Assembly: GCA_905250115.1 (NCBI GenBank)
Contig: CAJNOI010000100.1
Span: 44,404 to 108,403, forward strand
Origin: Adineta steineri
Taxonomy: Eukaryota > Rotifera > Eurotatoria > Adinetida > Adinetidae
Length of the DNA stretch: 64,000 nt
Direction: 5' to 3'
Shown here: piece after piece, positions 62,141 through 64,000 of the stretch
Numbering within the stretch: position 1 is the stretch's first letter
Layout of the letters: each line of letters begins with the position of its first letter
Made by a program: the position numbers and the translations under genes
Notes under the pieces: model-generated
What the model was told of the DNA's origin: nothing
Databases searched by the model: none
What the model saw: the letters and a program-made list of their open reading frames with translations, nothing else

Positions 62141-62546
62141 TTACATTAAAATCTCATGTCTTCATTATTATTCTCATAAATTTATTCAAACATACAAAAT
62201 ATTCTCAAACTGATGATCCGTGAAGAACTGATATTCATCGATCGTATTAATAATTTGAGTCAATATTACTCATTAAACATAATATATATATTTTTATTTA
62301 TATAAATTTTCTAATTATAGTTGACAACCATAATAATCAGAGTATAGGGATAAAAAATAAATAACTAAATGAGTGCAATCATTTATTTAACTGAGAATAA
62401 AGAAAAATATAAGTGTATTAAATGCTTTCTCTGGTCGTCAGTTTATTTAACTATTTCAAACAATGATCAATAAGGTTTTATTTCAATATACATTAAGAAA
62501 CAATAAAATGTCGTTAACTGTACATTAGAGTTATTAAAAAAACAGT
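62141..62546. other. Intergenic, nothing recognised
   Basis: AT-rich spacer downstream (3' side) of the Gly-rich gene. Confidence 0.4.
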
Positions 62547-62852
62547 TTAATAATATCCATAACCGCCTCCGTATCCACCATTATATCCTCCACCAAATGG
62601 ACTTCCTCCAAATCCACCACCCATTCCCATTCCCATTCCCATTCCTCCATTTGGATTTCCACCAAACATATTATCAACGATCATTCCCATTGGACCTTAA
62701 ATTAATTTATTAATTTAAATAAAAAATATTTTATAAAACTTACTATTTAATCCTCCTGGTACCATACGATTAATAGCATAATCAGAAGCTAATTCACCGA
62801 AACCACCAGCAAATGGATTATTTCCATATCCACCGAAGCCACCACCGAACAT
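62547..62852 (-). CDS. Small Gly/Met/Tyr-rich protein, two exons, 85 aa
   Basis: Exons 62852-62744 and 62695-62547 join in frame across a 48-bp GT-AG intron. The N-terminus MFGGGFGGYGNNPFAGG, a short polar segment (ELASDYAINRMVPGG) and a C-terminus of GMGMGMGMGGGFGG and GGGYNGGYGGGYGYY make a low-complexity Gly-rich polypeptide. Two Gly-rich blocks flank a possible amphipathic helix (GPMGMIVDNMFGG). No signal peptide is evident. Similar short Gly-rich proteins occur in invertebrates as structural or RNA-binding/antimicrobial-type peptides. The function is not assignable here. Consistent splicing supports a real gene. Confidence 0.75.
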
Positions 62853-63445
62853 TTTTATTGAAATATATTAAAAGAAATGTAAAAAATTCGTAGTTATCAA
62901 ATTGTATTATAAAACACGGTGGAAATTACCGAGTATTTATATTCTTTGTCATAATATACGTATCTACTAGGGAAAAAAACGTTAAAGATTATTCAAGCAT
63001 AAAAATGCGTCAAATATTTTTTTTATGAATAATTGTCACGTTCGGTATCTCTTTGCAAAAAAACATCACTGACGTTATCATACTATTATTCACAATCTAA
63101 AATAATACGATCATGAATCAACATAAAAATATCACATAACTCAGTTTTACTCAATAGCACTAAATATATAAAACAACAAAAAGCTCCAATTGTTTTCGAG
63201 ATATTCAAAATATTTATGTAAATTATTCCTTTTTATCAATTATAATATAGAATATTTCAAGAGTTTTATTTATTTGAAAAAAAATCTTCGTTAATAACAA
63301 GATCTATTTTAACTATCAAGAAAAAACTAGATAATCTACATCTTTTTTATTTAGCCATTGAACAAAATTGTTAAAATGCTTATTCTAATATATCTATAGA
63401 ATATAATCAAAGTTTAAATAATTTTCTTGGATAATAATAAAAATT
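62853..63445. other. Intergenic, nothing recognised
   Basis: AT-rich spacer between two minus-strand genes. It probably includes the promoter of the Gly-rich gene. Confidence 0.4.
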
Positions 63446-63859
63446 TTATTGAGCTGAATGAATCGCTTGAATTTTGTCAGTTAATGGTGATGGATCACAA
63501 AAAACATCAAATCTTTTGATTTTCTGTTCATCTTTTGTTTTATGAAAAACAGCTAAACCAGGAATAGATATAATTTCTGTATCACCTTTAACTTTATATA
63601 AAATTTTCGCATATTGATGAATTCTATCAGGTAAAATATCAAAATGTTCTATTTCATGATGCATCATATCTAATGAATCAAATTGTTTTTGAAAATTCTT
63701 AATTAAATTTTCATGACCTTTTATAATAGAATTATTAGCAAATTGTAAAATAGCATCATCATTGAAAAATTTTTTAATAAAATATTCAGCATTAAGAGAA
63801 GCACTAGCTTCATGAAATTCTTTCAACCATAAAAGAATATCTTCTTTTGATTGACACAT
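63446..63859 (-). CDS. SnoaL/NTF2-like domain protein, 137 aa
   Basis: Intronless. The N-terminal helix (ILLWLKEFHEASASLNAEYF), the segment FFNDDAILQFANNSIIKGHEN (the F..DA.......G...I strand-turn of SnoaL-like folds) and the beta strands MHHEIEHFDILPD, QYAKILYKV and KIKRFDVFCDPSPL follow the NTF2-like cone-shaped order and typical length. Such proteins bind or isomerise small hydrophobic molecules. No diagnostic catalytic dyad can be asserted. The ATG at 63859 is the natural start. The protein is cytosolic, with no signal peptide. Confidence 0.8.
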   Translation of the reverse strand: MCQSKEDILLWLKEFHEASASLNAEYFIKKFFNDDAILQFANNSIIKGHENLIKNFQKQFDSLDMMHHEIEHFDILPDRIHQYAKILYKVKGDTEIISIPGLAVFHKTKDEQKIKRFDVFCDPSPLTDKIQAIHSAQ

Positions 63860-64000
63860 TTTATCTAAAAAAATCTTTTTTTTTTGTTTTTTGTTTTACC
63901 GGTATTATCAACAATATTATCATAACAAAAAACAAACAAATAAAAAACAAAAACGATCTATACAATAACAATCATATGACAGGTCCGTTTTTCTCTCAAT
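63860..64000. other. Window edge, 5' flank of the SnoaL-like gene
   Basis: Short AT-rich sequence with a TTTTTTTTGTTTTTTGTTTT run. Nothing else is recognised. Confidence 0.4.

Noticed and set aside
1-64000. tRNA genes, rRNA genes and CRISPR arrays
   Set aside because: None could be supported by eye. The tRNA-like TCGAATC block in the dispersed repeat lacks a cloverleaf. The spaced repeats are coding or telomere-like, not CRISPR.

Overview
This 64-kb window is AT-rich eukaryotic DNA with short introns (about 50-65 bp in compact genes), many intron-poor genes and a dense background of small decayed repeats. The combination points to a bdelloid rotifer (Adineta- or Rotaria-like). It includes ADP-ribosyltransferase proteins with kinesin-light-chain TPRs, NHL-propeller proteins with Thr-rich linkers, many small GPCR-like receptors, bacterial-looking intronless enzymes, and G-rich tracts resembling the TGTGGG repeat reported for bdelloid telomeres. 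The species cannot be fixed from sequence alone.

Layout. 1.8-5.2 kb (minus): three-exon secreted NHL protein with an assembly gap inside it. 7.9-10.7 kb (plus): large membrane protein. 11.5-13.3 kb (plus): ZZ-finger patatin-like phospholipase. 14.5-15.4 kb (plus): GPCR. 15.9-16.9 kb (minus): NmrA-like protein. 17.7 kb: small Tyr-rich repeat protein. 18.2-18.75 kb: foldback element. 19.6-20.1 kb (minus): Ly6/uPAR-like secreted peptide. 21.8-23.9 kb (minus): nucleotidyltransferase-HAD-phosphotransferase fusion. 24-32 kb: gene-poor, repeat-rich block with telomere-like hairpins, a Tc1/mariner relic and orphan exons. 32.2-35.5 kb (plus): VIT-VWA protein. 35.9-40.2 kb (plus): NACHT-HEAT protein. 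40.8-41.9 kb (minus): bacterial-type propeller. 44.1-45.1 kb (plus): second GPCR. 45.4-48.3 kb (minus): ART-TPR protein. 48.9-49.4 kb: hAT transposase relic. 50.7-51.7 kb (plus): FkbM-like methyltransferase. 52.5-53.1 kb (minus): THEM6-like thioesterase. 54.8-55.5 kb: frameshifted glycosyltransferase-like gene. 56.6-58.3 kb (minus): Thr-rich and Cys-rich secreted protein, truncated at its 5' end. 58.35-58.9 kb (minus): four-exon small membrane protein. 59.7-61.4 kb: two decayed sugar-nucleotide SDR pseudogenes. 61.6-62.1 kb: foldback element carrying a nested hAT MITE. 62.5-62.85 kb (minus): Gly-rich protein. 63.4-63.9 kb (minus): SnoaL-like protein.

The genes form no operon or pathway cluster. 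Themes that recur are STAND/ADP-ribosyl-type signalling (NACHT-HEAT, ART-TPR, VIT-VWA), surface receptors and secreted mosaics, and bacterial-like sugar or methyl-transfer enzymes that are candidates for horizontal acquisition. The strongest novelty candidates are a dispersed family of telomere-like hairpins (G-rich arm, pyrimidine-rich loop, C-rich arm), a symmetric phase 1-1 Thr-rich exon shared by two unrelated secreted proteins, and a nested transposon whose pre-insertion site is preserved in the opposite arm of its host palindrome.
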